Source: Entomortierella parvispora
Taxonomy: Eukaryota > Mortierellomycota > Mortierellomycetes > Mortierellales > Mortierellaceae
Assembly (NCBI GenBank): GCA_963573315.1
Contig: OY752153.1
Span: 1,302,001 to 1,366,000 of the forward strand
Reading direction: 5' to 3'
DNA length: 64,000 nt
In this document: piece after piece, positions 44,285-56,626 of the stretch
Layout: every line of letters begins with the position of its first letter
How positions within the stretch are numbered: the first letter of the stretch is position 1
Notes under the pieces: generated by a model
The model's input: only the letters and a program-made list of their open reading frames with translations
What the model was told of the DNA's origin: nothing
Databases searched by the model: none
Position numbers and translations under genes: made by a program

Positions 44285-44746
44285 TTTTTTCTTTTATTCA
44301 AACAACACTAATGAGATACTTGAGAATTTGCATCGTGGTAACTACCCAATTTCGTGAACATTTGAGCAGTTGACAGAGGAGAAGAAGAGGGTGGCGAGAT
44401 ACTTGATCTGTGAGTAAGGTATTATCCCTGATGAAGAGTTGTCCTCTGTGTCCTGTCTCCCATCTCCCATAGACCGCTCGGCTGAAGTCCGACAGTCCGT
44501 GGTAGCACTGATACGATTGAAAAATGTTAGTTGCTATCGTTGAAGGTAGATAGATGGGCCACAGAATGAATGAAATAGAGGGACGGGGTAAATTGAGACA
44601 AGTGTGGATGGGGATGAGGGCTGATGAGAGGAAGGATGCAGAAATACAGGAATGGTGAGATGAAGACATGGAGCCATGGAACAATGCATGCGTGAACACG
44701 AGATGGAAGCCGAAAGGAAGAAACGCGCTTCGCCCAAAGAGAGCCC
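44285..44746 (-). repeat. Second solo outer arm of a foldback element
   Basis: The segment runs from TTCTTTTATTCAAACAACAC to the outer end ACGCGCTTCGCCCAAAGAGAGCCC. It matches the outer arm of the elements loosely in between (GTGTCCTGTCTCCCAT, GACCGCTCGGCTGAAG). Inner repeat and interior are absent. The 217-residue ORF over it (44298-44951) is not credible as a gene. Confidence 0.55.
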
Positions 44747-45506
44747 GTCCCCCCTCCGTTTTTTTTTTTTTTTTTTTTCGTCCCTCCTGGACTTTTTCCG
44801 ACATGAGTCTCATCGTATCCATCACCCTCGTCGTATGTATTTCGATGTGACCCACACCTTGCAGACGATCTGCTACATGACTTTTGCTCCTCCTTCCCGT
44901 CTTCACCATAGCCCGTCTTGTATATATTCCTTCACTTACCGCAATGATCAAAGTCGCCTTGGAAAGGTCGAGTTCCAGTGACTCGAATGACCTTACAACA
45001 TGGAACCCCAGTAAATATCATCTCAAGCCCCGATTGAATGAAAACTATGAAGTTGGGAGAAGCGCGAAAATTCCCCACGCCCAGTGACGCGTGGAAAGAC
45101 TAGAAAGAGATCACTCACGCAATCAGAAAGTACTTTTTTTTGTTCTCAGCAAACAAAAAAAAAAGAGGGTTTTATTTGTGTGAATCAGATGTTTGATTTC
45201 ATTGCCACCATGGACCAGCCAAGAGAGAAAGGGAGCGGAGAGCTCGTAAGTGGATGCGTAGATGTTGAATAAATAAGATGTGAATAGGTCGTAAGTCCAG
45301 AATCCAGTCCTGGGGAAAGGGAGGGGAAGGGGCGGAGGTTTTTTTTTTCTTTTTTTTTTTTCGTTGCGTGTGCGTGTTTTTCTTTTTTCGTTCTTAAGAT
45401 CGAGGATCCAGTCCTCGAGTCCTAGGAGAATCTTAACGTCAGGGCGATGAGCTCAACTCAAACCGACTTCCAGACGTTGTAAAGGGGGGGGGGGGGGGGG
45501 TGTCGC
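44747..45506. other. Intergenic with homopolymer runs
   Basis: T-runs occur at about 44760-44780 and 45340-45365. A run of about 18 G lies at 45484-45501, directly after the chitinase stop codon (minus strand). No gene was recognised. Length at these runs may be unreliable in the assembly. Confidence 0.5.
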
Positions 45507-47170
45507 CTATTGCCGCCCGCTGGCGAATTTCTCGGGCGAATAAAGTCGTCTCTTTCCATTCTTTGGCTTCTTGCTCTTGGTCGTCGTTTTGGTAGTGGTT
45601 TTGGATGTCTTGGCTGTGTTGTTACCGGCTGTGCAAGCTGTTCCCTGCACCCAGACTGAGTTGGATCCCGGGGTATCGCCCTGAGTCCACCATTGAGCCG
45701 TATACAAGGATCCACCATAGGTCACCTTGGCGCCGCTGTTGTAAGCCGTAGTCGAGCTCCAAGCCGAAACTCCAGAGCAGCCAACGGAAGGACTAGGGGT
45801 CGGGCTAGTGCCGCTGCAAGCTCCATTGTCGGTCCAAGGAGAGCCACTGGTTGGGACGTTGCCTTGGGTCCACCATTGAGCCGTGTAAGTGTGACCATTG
45901 TAGGATACAACTGAACCACCACCATAAGCGGTAGTCGAACTCCAGGAGGCAGCAGAGCAGGATCCACCGCCGCCACCACCTTGAGTAGGGGTAGGGGAAG
46001 TCTGTGTTGGGGCAGCTGAAGTGGTGGTAGTCTTGACTGCGGTGGAGGTGAACGTAGCACGAGCGGTTGTGGTCGTAGTGGTAGTCGTCGTCGTCGTTGT
46101 CGATCCACCACCACCACTGGGCAAGTTGTGCAAGTAATTGGCAGCAGAAGCCGCAAGTCCAGACTGGGCAGCGATACCTGCATCCCACATCATGACACCA
46201 CCAAAGCTCGAGTATGACTTGATGCCTGCAAGGACGGTGTTCAATTGACTGGCCGAGACTACGCCAGAGCCAGCAGCTCCGGGACCACCGGGAACGCCGA
46301 GGAGGATACGGACATCCTTGTTGATCGCGACAGTGTTGGCCCAGTTATCCCATTCATCAAAGTTGAAGTTGCTGGTGCCATAGGTATTAACACCGCAGTA
46401 GTTGTTGTAGAATTGAACCCAGACCAAATCGAACCAGGCGGCGTTCAGGGCAGCCGTTGTGGCTAGATCGGGAAAAGGGCATTGAGGTGCTGAAGTGATG
46501 TAGTAAGGTTTAGATGCCGCGGCAAACTTTGTGCGGAGGGTTTGGATGAAGGCAATGTAGCCGTCATTGGTGCCTGATTCAAGATCCAGATCAACACCGT
46601 CGAGAACCGCGTCACCAAAGGGACGCGTAGAAGAAGAGCCTCCAAGGAAGGTGTCCCACACCTGCTCTGCAAAAGCTGTTCCCGCATCAGCAGTATCGAT
46701 GGAGTATGAGCCCGAAGCACCGCCGATGGAGATAACAAGGGCCTTGCCATTGGCCTGACAGGTCTTGATGTCTTCACCGACCTGAGGGCAGTCAAGGAGG
46801 GAGGTGCCATTAAAGGTCACGCCACAGTGGTCAGACAAGTTCAAGATTGGTTCTCCGTCCACGATCTGTGAGATGAATGCAATTGCAAAGACATCGATGG
46901 TGTCGCCCTGGCAGTAGGTAGCCAAAGAGGACTCATTGCCGCCTGTTGCCGAAACAGAGCTATTTGAGAAGGAAGATATGTTGGGCGGGTTAGATTATGG
47001 AAAAAATGTGCCACAAAGAATGATGGAGCGATGGATAGTAGTACTCCATACTTTTGTCCCCAGTAGTTCACGACGTTGGTACTGGCAAGGGGGTTGAAGG
47101 CCATTGCCGTCTGGCTGACGGCGGCAAGACCGAGGAGAGCACAGAGTGCCGCTGGTGTGCGATAGTGCAT
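45507..47170 (-). CDS. Class III (GH18) chitinase with two CBM5/12 chitin-binding modules
   Basis: Two exons (47052-47170, 45507-46959) join in frame to 523 residues. Residues 1-24 form a signal peptide. The GH18 domain shows NVVNYWGQN near the start, VISIGGASGS (about 116-125) and the catalytic DGVDLDLE with Asp160, Asp163, Asp165 and the acid Glu167. VWVQFYNN and GGVMMWDAG complete the barrel. A Thr-rich linker leads to CBM5/12 modules at about 374-421 and 434-482, each with AYxxGxxVxYxGxxYTAQWWTQG. The enzyme hydrolyses beta-1,4-GlcNAc chains of chitin and is secreted, acting in wall remodelling or on external chitin. The last 40 residues are unusually basic (KTTTKSKKPKNGKRR). No GPI signal was seen. 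A TATA box lies about 115 bases upstream. Confidence 0.95.
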
Positions 47171-47283
47171 GCTTTGGAAGAGTGGGCAACTGAATGCTGG
47201 TGAGGCGTTAACGAGAGAGAAAGGAGGGAGGGGAGGAAGGAAGAGAATGTCCTGAAGAACAAACGAGAGGGCGAACCATGGGT

Positions 47284-47290
47284 TTTTATA
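47284..47290 (-). promoter_or_regulatory. TATA box of the chitinase gene
   Basis: TATAAAA on the minus strand, about 115 bases before the ATG at 47170. Assigned by match and position only. Confidence 0.5.
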
Positions 47291-49090
47291 CACTGGATCA
47301 AACCAAATACAAGAAAGCTCGTTCCACGTCTCTACCTGAAAGAAGGAGGAGGGGAAGGGAGAGGGAGGGGAAGGAGAGTCTGCTTACATTGTCTGTTATC
47401 GGATGCTCGATCGCATGGACAAGGGGAGGGAGGAGGGAAATCCACTCTGTCAATGGTAACCTAAATTTTGTTCGAGTCTTCTGTGAATTATCCTGTCAGC
47501 CCATGGAGGACTCATCTGTTTTCCCTAGTTGTGTCTCCGTGCCATTCGACCGTGGGGCATCAGCAAACAAACAAAACAAACAGCAAAGAAAAAACAATGA
47601 ATTTACGCTTTGAGCCTTTGGTAATTGTCTAACGGTGAATTTGGGAGTGATCTGTGGCTCTGATTGGCTGAGAGACCCTCTCCAGGGGTAAACACCCCGC
47701 GATTGCAATCTCGTTCAGGGCAGAGTTCATTCTTTTTGGTTCAGAAGGTTTATTCGGTCACTTCCTTTCTGGTCTGGTTGGATGACAGTAGGGTTGTGCC
47801 GACGCGCGCGCGCGCGCGAAGGTGCCTGCCCGGAGAAACGGGATAGATGAACAAGAAAGAAAGAGAGCAAGAGAGCGCATTTCTTCTTTTTCCCTAATTT
47901 TCATATTTCCTTTCTTCCACGAACCTTGGTCACGCTCTTGCTTTATCACCATCTGCATGCAGAAAAGGGCTCTTGGTGCCCAGCCCTTGCAGCACCACAT
48001 TTGGTTATCGTCCAATGGCCTTTCAACATCGTGTACATTTCACCCTTTGTACCCTGGACACTGACAGCACTGTACATGCACTACTGTAGGGGGCTCTCCC
48101 TTATCGCTGGCCACACGATCAGCGACAGAAAGGCGTTGAGTACAAAACACATAACAGGTTCATAAGTCTAGCGCCGATTTTCCATGGGAGCGTCCAGGGA
48201 CAAGATGAACAAGAGAGCCAACAACATGAATTTACCCACACTCAAAGGGACAAACATCGTGCCTAAACCTAATTGCTCTTGGCGTATACATGTATTCGAA
48301 CCATGTCTGCGATGGAGACCATGGTCAAAGGTGCGATAACAGATCTCTTGTGAGTTTTTTTTTTTTTGCCTGAAGCGACAAGATGTCATAGAGTAACGGC
48401 AAAATCAACAACTGCAAGACCATCAGATACCCATCTAAGGCAAAATGTATCCTCTCGACAAGGAAGAGGCGTCATGAATGGACACACAGGGAAGTGTCAT
48501 GATCGATATCCTTCATCGAGTTGCTAGAACGAATCAAAGGACTGGATGCAGTCCATGCATGCTTTCTTGTTGGCACATGTGCAAAAACAGACCATTTTTG
48601 TTGACGAACCGACAAAACGAGTACTTTTCGCGTGCAAAAAAACACTGATGGGGAGAACGATGGAGGAATACCGAACGTCAAAGCGTTACCAACGACAAGT
48701 ACTGCCAAGCCTATGAGCCAAAAACGGTATCCAAGAATGGTTAGACGATCCTTTCTTTGAACGCGTCCTCCTACCGGCGAACGAGATTGCCCCTTTTTAC
48801 GAGGGATGAGGACCTTTGCAAAAATTGATCTAACGACTACGTCCACGTTGTTAATCTCCGCACCGACCCATGCCTGATGCCCTCCCTTGCCCCTGCCAAG
48901 GCAGATATTATCCAGCATGAGAGGATGAGAATGAAGACCCAGGCGCCATCTCGTCCCATGGAAGGCACTTTCAAGTACCCAGTAATATTGCTTCAAAGGT
49001 TTGATTTATTAAGTTGGGTCTAGGATAAAGCAACCCAATTGAGGAAAAACCCCTGCAGATCCAATTGAGGAGCAAGGAAGAAACTAGTAC
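47291..49090. other. Intergenic, no gene recognised
   Basis: This combines the chitinase 5' flank and the 3' flank of the RA-PH gene. It contains a CG dinucleotide run at about 47800-47818 and a T-run at 48357. A 174-codon frame on the minus strand (48472-48996) was not supported: no domain, and it lies where a 3' untranslated region is expected. Confidence 0.5.
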
Positions 49091-52000
49091 CTATCCGACA
49101 CTCTTCCTGAACTTGCCAAGGACTCCACTTACAGCCGCCTTGCCTACCCCGAGGACTGTCTGGTGCTTCTTACTGCTCGAACCTAATCCACCACTGCCGG
49201 ATGTGCCCGCTTTTCCTCCATTGACCAATAGTCCGGATGATCCACTCTCAGCAGCACTACCATCAACTCCCCCACTTGACAATATTCCTTCGCTCGATCG
49301 TCGAGGACTCTGCAGGGAGTGACACTGCTCCTCAGACTGGAAACTATGATCGTATCCCGGACTCAAAAAAGAGCGACCAACACTGTTCCCGTTGACACTT
49401 GACGATTCTGAGAACAGTGACTGAGATTGAGATCCGCCTCCAATTCCTTTCAAAGTCGTAAGATGGGCAAGAGACTGCAAGGAGTTGAGGCTGTTTCGTG
49501 TAGCCCGATCCCTTCTTGAGGTTTGCACCTGTGGCATCAAATCCGAGTCTCGTTGGAGAAGCAGCTGTTGTTGATGTTGTTGATCAGAGTGACTTGTTGT
49601 TGACGTGATCATAGTCCTAACTTTGTCACCGTTTGTTGCCGCTGTCAAGGACATAGATCTTGGACCCGAGTGCGGTTTTGGAGGATAGGTTGCCATTGAG
49701 GACGCAGAGCTCGATGTTGACGATTTTGATGACGACGAAGAGGTCGGAGGCTTATCAGACGAAGAAGAAAAAGAGGACTTCATAGACATGAACACGGACG
49801 AATTTCCAGTTGGACTCTTGGCGCTCTTGGCGCTCTTTGGGGATGTGGCTGAGGTCGGGGTGGTAGGGCTAGGAATAGAAGAAGAGGCCATGTTGTAAGC
49901 AGCCACTGCCGCCGCCGCAGCCTGAGCATTAGCTACCATGTAGGAGTCCTTCTCATCGTAATAGCGTCGACTTTGACCTCCCTGCTGGTGTTGGGGTGGC
50001 TGTGATTGTGAAAGAATATGGATCTGAGGCACCGGCAAGGGTAATTGCTGTTGCTGCACAGGAGACGCTGGAGACAGAGGATGCATCATTGCAGTCGCCG
50101 TCGAATATAATCCTCCAGTAGATGCCCCGCTTCCTACTCCTCCTCCAGAAACCGTAACAGAAGGCGCTGTCAATGAGCTTGTCATGGCTGCATGATGAGC
50201 CTGGACCGACATCTTTGAAAGTTCATCAGCAGACCGCTGAGGGTTCAATCTTGTCCTCGGACGAAAGAGGTTGGATCCAGAACCGACAGACAATGACATT
50301 GGGTTTGATGCCGAGGATACTCCTCGCTTCAGATTACTGCTACCGCTGCTTTGCTGATAAAATTCTTGCGCTGTTGGGGTTGGAGGCGACGTCAATGAGG
50401 CAAATGAAAAATCCTGAGCTTGCTGATCTCCATTGTCAAATCCAACTTGCAAAACAGGGGTGGACGGAGCTGTATTAGAGAGCAAATGTCCAGAGTTTTG
50501 ACCAGAGAACGGAACATGGAGAGACAGGGCCGACCCAGAAGGAGACTGTCGGTGGACAGTATTGCTCTTCTAAAGACACAAACGACAAATTCAGACTTCA
50601 ATCTTGTTTAAAATTCACTTCCAATCGATATTGGTCGCCTCGCCATACCTCTTTTGCTTTGCTCTTTTCTCGATCTCCACCTCCAGATAGATTCATCCAT
50701 CGAGTGAGACTCACGCTTGTTGCTCGGATTTGCGCTACAGGTCCTAAAGATCCCGAGTTGGAGCCATCACCTGCTACTCCAGAGGCACCATTCATTGGAC
50801 CAGGTGGTACGCCTCCCAGCAGATCTGGCGTCGGAGCTCGGGCAGCATCAACCGCAGCAACGGCGGCCGCAAGATGGGCCTCATCGATAAGCGTCTGCTT
50901 GGCTTCCAAGTATTGCTGTGCCTTTTCTGAGAGCTGGATCTCGGCCGCAAGAGGAACCGGCGAGTAGTAGGAAGGAATCAAGGTATCATCAGGAGGAAGG
51001 GCTGATATGTCCTGTTGGATCGGATTGTCAACTATCCCATTGCCATCGTAAGAATGGTCAGCACCATACAAAATAAAAGTCAAGAAATCACAAAATGCAT
51101 TGACATTAGATGACTTACACAAGAATCTTTCAAACGCATTCTGCAGGATTCTCCAGCCTTCTTCTGTCTCGGTATATCCCTTAAGGGTCACATAGACCTC
51201 ACCGCTTCCCTTTCCCGCCCCTTTTTCTTGAGATGAGCACTGTGTGAAGTCCTGACGGTTAACTTCCAAAAACGGACAGGCGTACGCTGGTGACTTCAAC
51301 TCCTCCACAGATGTCGGTGAAAACTTTTCTGAGGGTGAGGCGAAATTTTTTGAATCATCCAAAGTCGTCTGATGCTGCTGTTGGTTATAGTGATGGTTCT
51401 GGTTCCTGAGCTGTGGGTAGCGGCTTTGCTGTTGTTGCTCTATTTGTTGCTGCTGTTCCTGCATGAGCTGCTTGAACTGATCCATAGTTGCAGCTGAATC
51501 TGGAACTAACCCTTTCTTGGCCTCCATCACCTCAGAGAGAGTCATACGCGTCGGAAGCGGTGGCGTCATTGGGAGTGAGTTCGAGGATGTCTCTTCTGTG
51601 ATCAAGGTATGCTGAGAATCCGAAGCTCCTGAGGTCACCATCGATTTTAGTGAGTGAGACGACCCCTTGAGTGAGGACAAAAGCTTGCCCCTTGAACCAC
51701 CTCCTAGATCTCTAGCTGCCCCTTCACTCACACTCCCTAAGGATGACGAGGACAACGACAGAGACATCGATACGGAAGAAATCGGTGGCAACTGCGGTGG
51801 CGCACTCATGGTCCGATCTGCTATGGAACCTGAGAGAGGCATGGTATTATCAAAGATGTGTCCACCGCTATGTCTCTGGGCCTTGCCGTCGCTTCCAATA
51901 CCCCCGTTGCCAATGTTGATGCTAGAACCCATCATCGAAGGACCGGAAAGCGATTGGGACTTCGTATGAGGCAATGGTGGAAGAGCTGCAGAGGTCAATG

Positions 52001-55000
52001 TGGAGAGTGACGACGAGAGGCGGTGCCGGACCTTGTTCACAGTCTTGGCAACAGAAACACCAGCGGAAGGGTTTGTGGGTGCAGTGACCGTCAGGGGAAC
52101 CGACCTTCTGTTGAGTTGCTGCTGGGGAGATTGCTGCTGATGGGAAAGGTCTTTAGGAATCACAGTCGCCGCAGTAGCTGACATATCGCTTGCTGTTGTA
52201 GTCAGAGATTGGACACTCTGACTTGCAATACCCTCCTTGTTGAGCAATACGTTCGAGAGAGCTGAGGGTTTGATCTTGATGCAGAAACAGAACATTCGCT
52301 TTGTACGGGCCACCAGGATTTGCAAGGGTTGATCTTCGTCACCATCAGTAGCAATTTGAGGATCCATTGATTCGATCCAGGCTTTTGTTGAAGGTCGCAG
52401 TTGGACTCCATAGGTGGGCCGAGAAGAAGATGGAAAGCCTCCGTGAGATGATGCAATCGAGGATGTGGGAGAGACAGGCATCGGAGGAATCCCTCCGGCA
52501 AGGTTTGTCCCCCGGGAATGACTCGCAAAGGTCAATCCTACCCTTGGATTAAAGGTGGGCGAAGGGACCGTGTCCTGTTCCGACTCAATTTTGTTTTGTT
52601 TTTTGACTTCGACCCACTGGAAGTGACCCTGGTCGTTGATTGTCGCGAAGCACTTTACGAATCTACCGGGCGCTTTGGGCTTGGTATCCTGTAGTTTGAT
52701 TCCGTCACACTCGTCACTGACGCTTGGCTCTATTCCCTGTTCAGCCGACAGCGAGATTCCGTCCTGAAGCACTAATCCTTCGCTTGGAACAAAGAGCCAA
52801 ATGTAACCCGTGTAGACAGGCGCTACAGAGGATCGTGCGCTAGACGTGGCCAATAGTCGCTCACTGGCACAGTCCAAGTATTCCGTTCCTAAGATTGGTC
52901 TCCGTGAATTTGATGATCTCTTGGCTCCTGTAGATGTGATCGCAGCACCAGATCCTCCAGGAGATGTCATTGCTGCGGCGGCAGCTGCAGCGAGGGCAGC
53001 GTTGGTGGCCGGAGGAGAGTCTAGCTTGAAGGGGGCCTCAGACAAGTTGGAGAGATCGAGGGGCCGCACAAGACCCGACTCTAGTAGATCAGGGGCTGAA
53101 ACTGCTAGCAATTGAAAAAAAAAAGATTGCGGTCAGAGCGACAAATAATTTCGAGATGCTCTGGCGGCGCCACTTATATATCACGTGCCTTTTGATGCCT
53201 GCTTTGCATGCCCCTTTGATTTCTGTTGCAGGGCCATCTGCTGGGCGTTAATAAGCCAGAACCGATTAGGTTCTGTGATTGCCCTCCTGCGGCTCTCTTC
53301 TGCGCTAGGCCTGGTATTGCTGTCACCCGTGAGGGATAGCAGGCCTCCAGATAGGCCCACAGGTTCAATGCCCCCAGTCGAACTACATCCTCCAGTCCCA
53401 GCAGATTGATGATGTATTGACCCGGATGAAGAAGCAGACAATGAGGGCGTCATAGGTGTTGCCTGGCAGATATTCCGGAGATGATTATTGAGAGCATTGA
53501 GTGGGTGCCCATGGTTGTAATTACCACCTCTGCCATTGTTGATGGTGGTGACGGTGATTGCAGTGGTGCTAGTGTTGCCGCTGCCATTACACTGCAGCTG
53601 GTTGTTGTGCGAGTTCAGGTTGGAGAATACTGCAGCTGCATTAGAAATGGTGACTGGATTAATGGACGGTACAGTCGTGGCCGTCACTGTAACAGAGGCT
53701 GATTCAGAAGGGTTGCTCGATCCATTGCCATGAGACGATTGGAGATGACTTGCACCCAAGTTGTGCGCAGTATGGTTTCGTTTTCGCTCAGAAGAATAAC
53801 CAAGGCTCCCAATCGCAGATAAGCCATACTGATGCGCGCTATTGGCCCCATTACTACCGTCGACTGATGACGAAGAGACCGAGCTGGCATGTCGGTGACT
53901 GTTGGTTGAGAGGGCATGTCCGAACAAGGGCGAAGAAAGAGGCGCTGCCGAGGTGTTCAGAGACTCAAAGATCCGGATCCAGTGGTGGATATCCTTCAAA
54001 AGCAAATTAAAATGTCAGAAGCAGACCAATAGAAATCGATCATCCCAGCATTGGACAAAAGCCTACATGTTCACTGGTGCCTCGAAGAAAGATTCTGGGC
54101 GAGGATGGATCATCTCCAGTGAGCGCGATCATGGTATTCGACATGAGCGAATGGCTGCCTCGCCCAGATGCAGTCGCTGAGTGGTTCTGAAAGCTGGTGT
54201 TGCTAAAATATCCATTCCCATACTTCCCAGGAGCTGAATCGACGACTAACGTTCGGGCATGGACGTTCAAAGGCGTCGGTAGATCAAGTGTCTTTTTGTT
54301 TGAGTCCTATGTCGGATATTTCCACAAAGTCAAATAGTAAGTCTTGGGTCGTATTTCCAAAGTGTCGACAGGTATTTTACCCTACCTTGCGTTTGTGGTA
54401 AATCAACAGCTTGGTGCCTTGAAGAACGACCCATCTCTCTTTCCAAACTCCTGACGTAAGAAGCATTGATGACTCTTTGGCACTCAACTGATGAGGTTGA
54501 TGATGGCCTGTCAGCAAACTGGACGGTCGACTCTTCTTGGATAACTTGTACAGAACTCCCTCTGCATAGTGGTCGTAGTAACTCAGTTGGCCCGTCGGAG
54601 GAGGGAGTTGAATATAATGGTTTCGGAGCTGCAGTTCCAATAAATCTTGCGGTTGTAAGTTGTAAGAACTCAGAAGCCGCGAGTCATCAAGCCAGTGACC
54701 CTAATTGATGATGCCAAGGAATTATTGAGTCAGTACAAGTCAACGGATAGTATTCGTTTTTGTCGGTACTGCGACACGAGTTCTTACGTTTGCAACCCAA
54801 AACAGACCAAAGGACGATCTCCACGCCTCGCAATCAATTCGTCCACTACTAACAGGAGACCCTTGCGCTGCTCCCCCATCATCTCCGCCTGTCGCCGTGG
54901 TTAGTCCAGGGATCACCGAACCTCCATGGCCCTCGTCTTCCGCTCCATCAGTTCCATAGCATGCTGCTATCATCTCTGCGTTGTCCATCGAAATTACAAA

Positions 55001-56626
55001 AGGTCCATCTCGCTCAAACGCATATTTGTTTCCTGATTGACTATTGTGTCGCTCGCGCCATGCATTCCATCCTGGAATATGAGATCCTATCCGGCTCGCT
55101 GCAGTCGATGTGGGGCTGACCAGAGTTGTCCCGATGGCGCCTCTTTCGGGGGGAGTAAGCGAGAGCGGGGGCAGGGACCCGACAAAAGGGGCTCCAGACT
55201 GCAGAGAGTTGGAATCCAGTTGCTGCTGCTGTTGTTGTTGTTGTTGCTGTTGTTGGGGATTACTCTGCATGGTCGAATTGGACAGTAACCGTTTCAGCTG
55301 CTGCTGTGTCTTTTGCTGCGCGGCCCCCGCAAACGACGCAAATGACGATGAACTCGCCTCAGCCTCGTCGTGATGGTTGTGATGATGTTGTTGTGGCAGT
55401 GCAGAGGGGAAGCCTTCAGGCCTCATGTAGTTGACGCCTGCAACATCTCCCAAGCCATTGATGCTGTCTGTAAATAGGTCCAATCGTGCGAGTAGAGCGT
55501 CCGCCTGTGTTCGTCTGTGGATCTCTTCTTCTTCACTGTCGACGCTTTCAGAGCTGCGAAGGCCAGGTGACTGCTTCAAAGTCTGGTGGTGAGGATCATT
55601 CTCTTTCTTCTTGTCCTTGTCTTTGGTCATTGAGCGGAGAGAGCGCGACTTTGGTTTATCAGCAGAAGCTGGGCCGGCTGCTTGGAGCTCGCTCAAGTTC
55701 GGGACGCTGCCCTTGAGGCCGTTTGCAGATCCTACCGCAGAATTGCTCTCGTGACGAAAACTTTGAAACGGGCGCCCAGTTGGGGTTTTGTTGCCCTGAT
55801 CATCCGATCGTCGATTCGAGCTCAAAGTCGGGGTGCGATCTCCATCCAGGGATGTTGACGCCGCTGCTGTTGCTGCAGTTGCTGTTGCTGCCGCCACTCC
55901 GGTCAAGGTGAATGACTCTGACTTGGTCACTGTGGTGGGTGCTGCTGTGGAGAGCTGGCATCGCCTCAAGATCAAATCACGGGCTTTGTTGACGGGGATG
56001 TTTCGCGGGATATCTAAACGCACCCACAAATCTCGCGAGACGTACCGAACATGCACCGAGATAGGCGACGCGTCAACTTTGCTACTGGGGTCGTGCGAGA
56101 CCTGGTTTCCTCCTAGTAAGTGCTGCACCAACCGGCCTGAGGGGTCGATATTGGTAAAGGCACCCATGGACGTCTTCAGTCTTCGTACTTGCGAGTGAGT
56201 GCTGGGATTAGCGTTGCTGCTGTTGTTGTTGTTAGAGCTACTGAGATTGTTATGTTGCGCTCTAGAAGAAGATGGCTGTGGATGGTGTGGTTGGGATGGG
56301 GTAGACAGACTCTTTGAGTAGGACCGAGTGTAAGGGGTCGTTGAAGTTGAAGAGGTCATCATGGGCTTTATTGTCGCGTCGTCTTTTAGGGTCGTTGTCG
56401 TTGCGGACTCGCCGTGGTCGACGAGTCTGGAGCTGTTTTCGTTTGCAGCTGTGGTCATGGAGGAGGACGAAGGCAAGGGGGCAGGAGGAGGATTTGTGTC
56501 GACTGTAAGTAAAGCGTGTTGCTGCTGTAGACCATCCTGTTCCTGGTGTCTATCGTGTTCCTGGCTATTATTGCTGCTGTGGTCGTTACTGCTGCTGTCA
56601 TCGTGAGAGACGTGCTTAAGAGACAT
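49091..56626 (-). CDS. Large scaffold-like protein with RA-like and PH domains, 6 exons
   Basis: Exons 54788-56626, 54386-54700, 54067-54306, 53189-53993, 50649-53104 and 49091-50569 join in frame to 2377 residues. Residues 189-225 (VHVRYVSRDLWVRLDIPRNI) start a ubiquitin-fold RA-like domain. A disordered insert of ~380 residues with a poly-Gln tract follows, and the domain seems completed at about 606-642 (FGLFWVAN, GHWLDDSRLL, LLELQLRNH). A PH domain follows at about 660-815 (AEGVLYKLSKKSR, VWKERWVVLQGTKLLIYHKR, HHWIRIFESL). A second PH-like domain begins near 1165 (YTGYIWLFVPSEG, CFATINDQGHFQWVEVK, KRMFCFCIKI) and may end far downstream at EGWRILQNAFERFL. The tail is Ser/Gln-rich. The RA-PH order recalls Grb7/MRL adaptors: Ras-type GTPase and phosphoinositide binding at membranes is inferred. 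The fourth intron needs a GC donor. Confidence 0.85.
55215..55256 (-). repeat. Poly-glutamine codon repeat in the RA-PH gene
   Basis: A CAG/CAA tract in exon 1 encodes about a dozen consecutive Gln within the low-complexity insert. It is likely to vary in length. Confidence 0.8.

Noticed and set aside
44298..44951. 217-residue minus-strand ORF as a gene
   Set aside because: It overlaps a solo element arm and a long T-run, has poly-Lys from the homopolymer, and shows no domain.
48472..48996. 174-residue minus-strand ORF downstream of the RA-PH gene
   Set aside because: No recognisable motif and no splice or promoter support. It lies in the expected 3' flank of the upstream gene.
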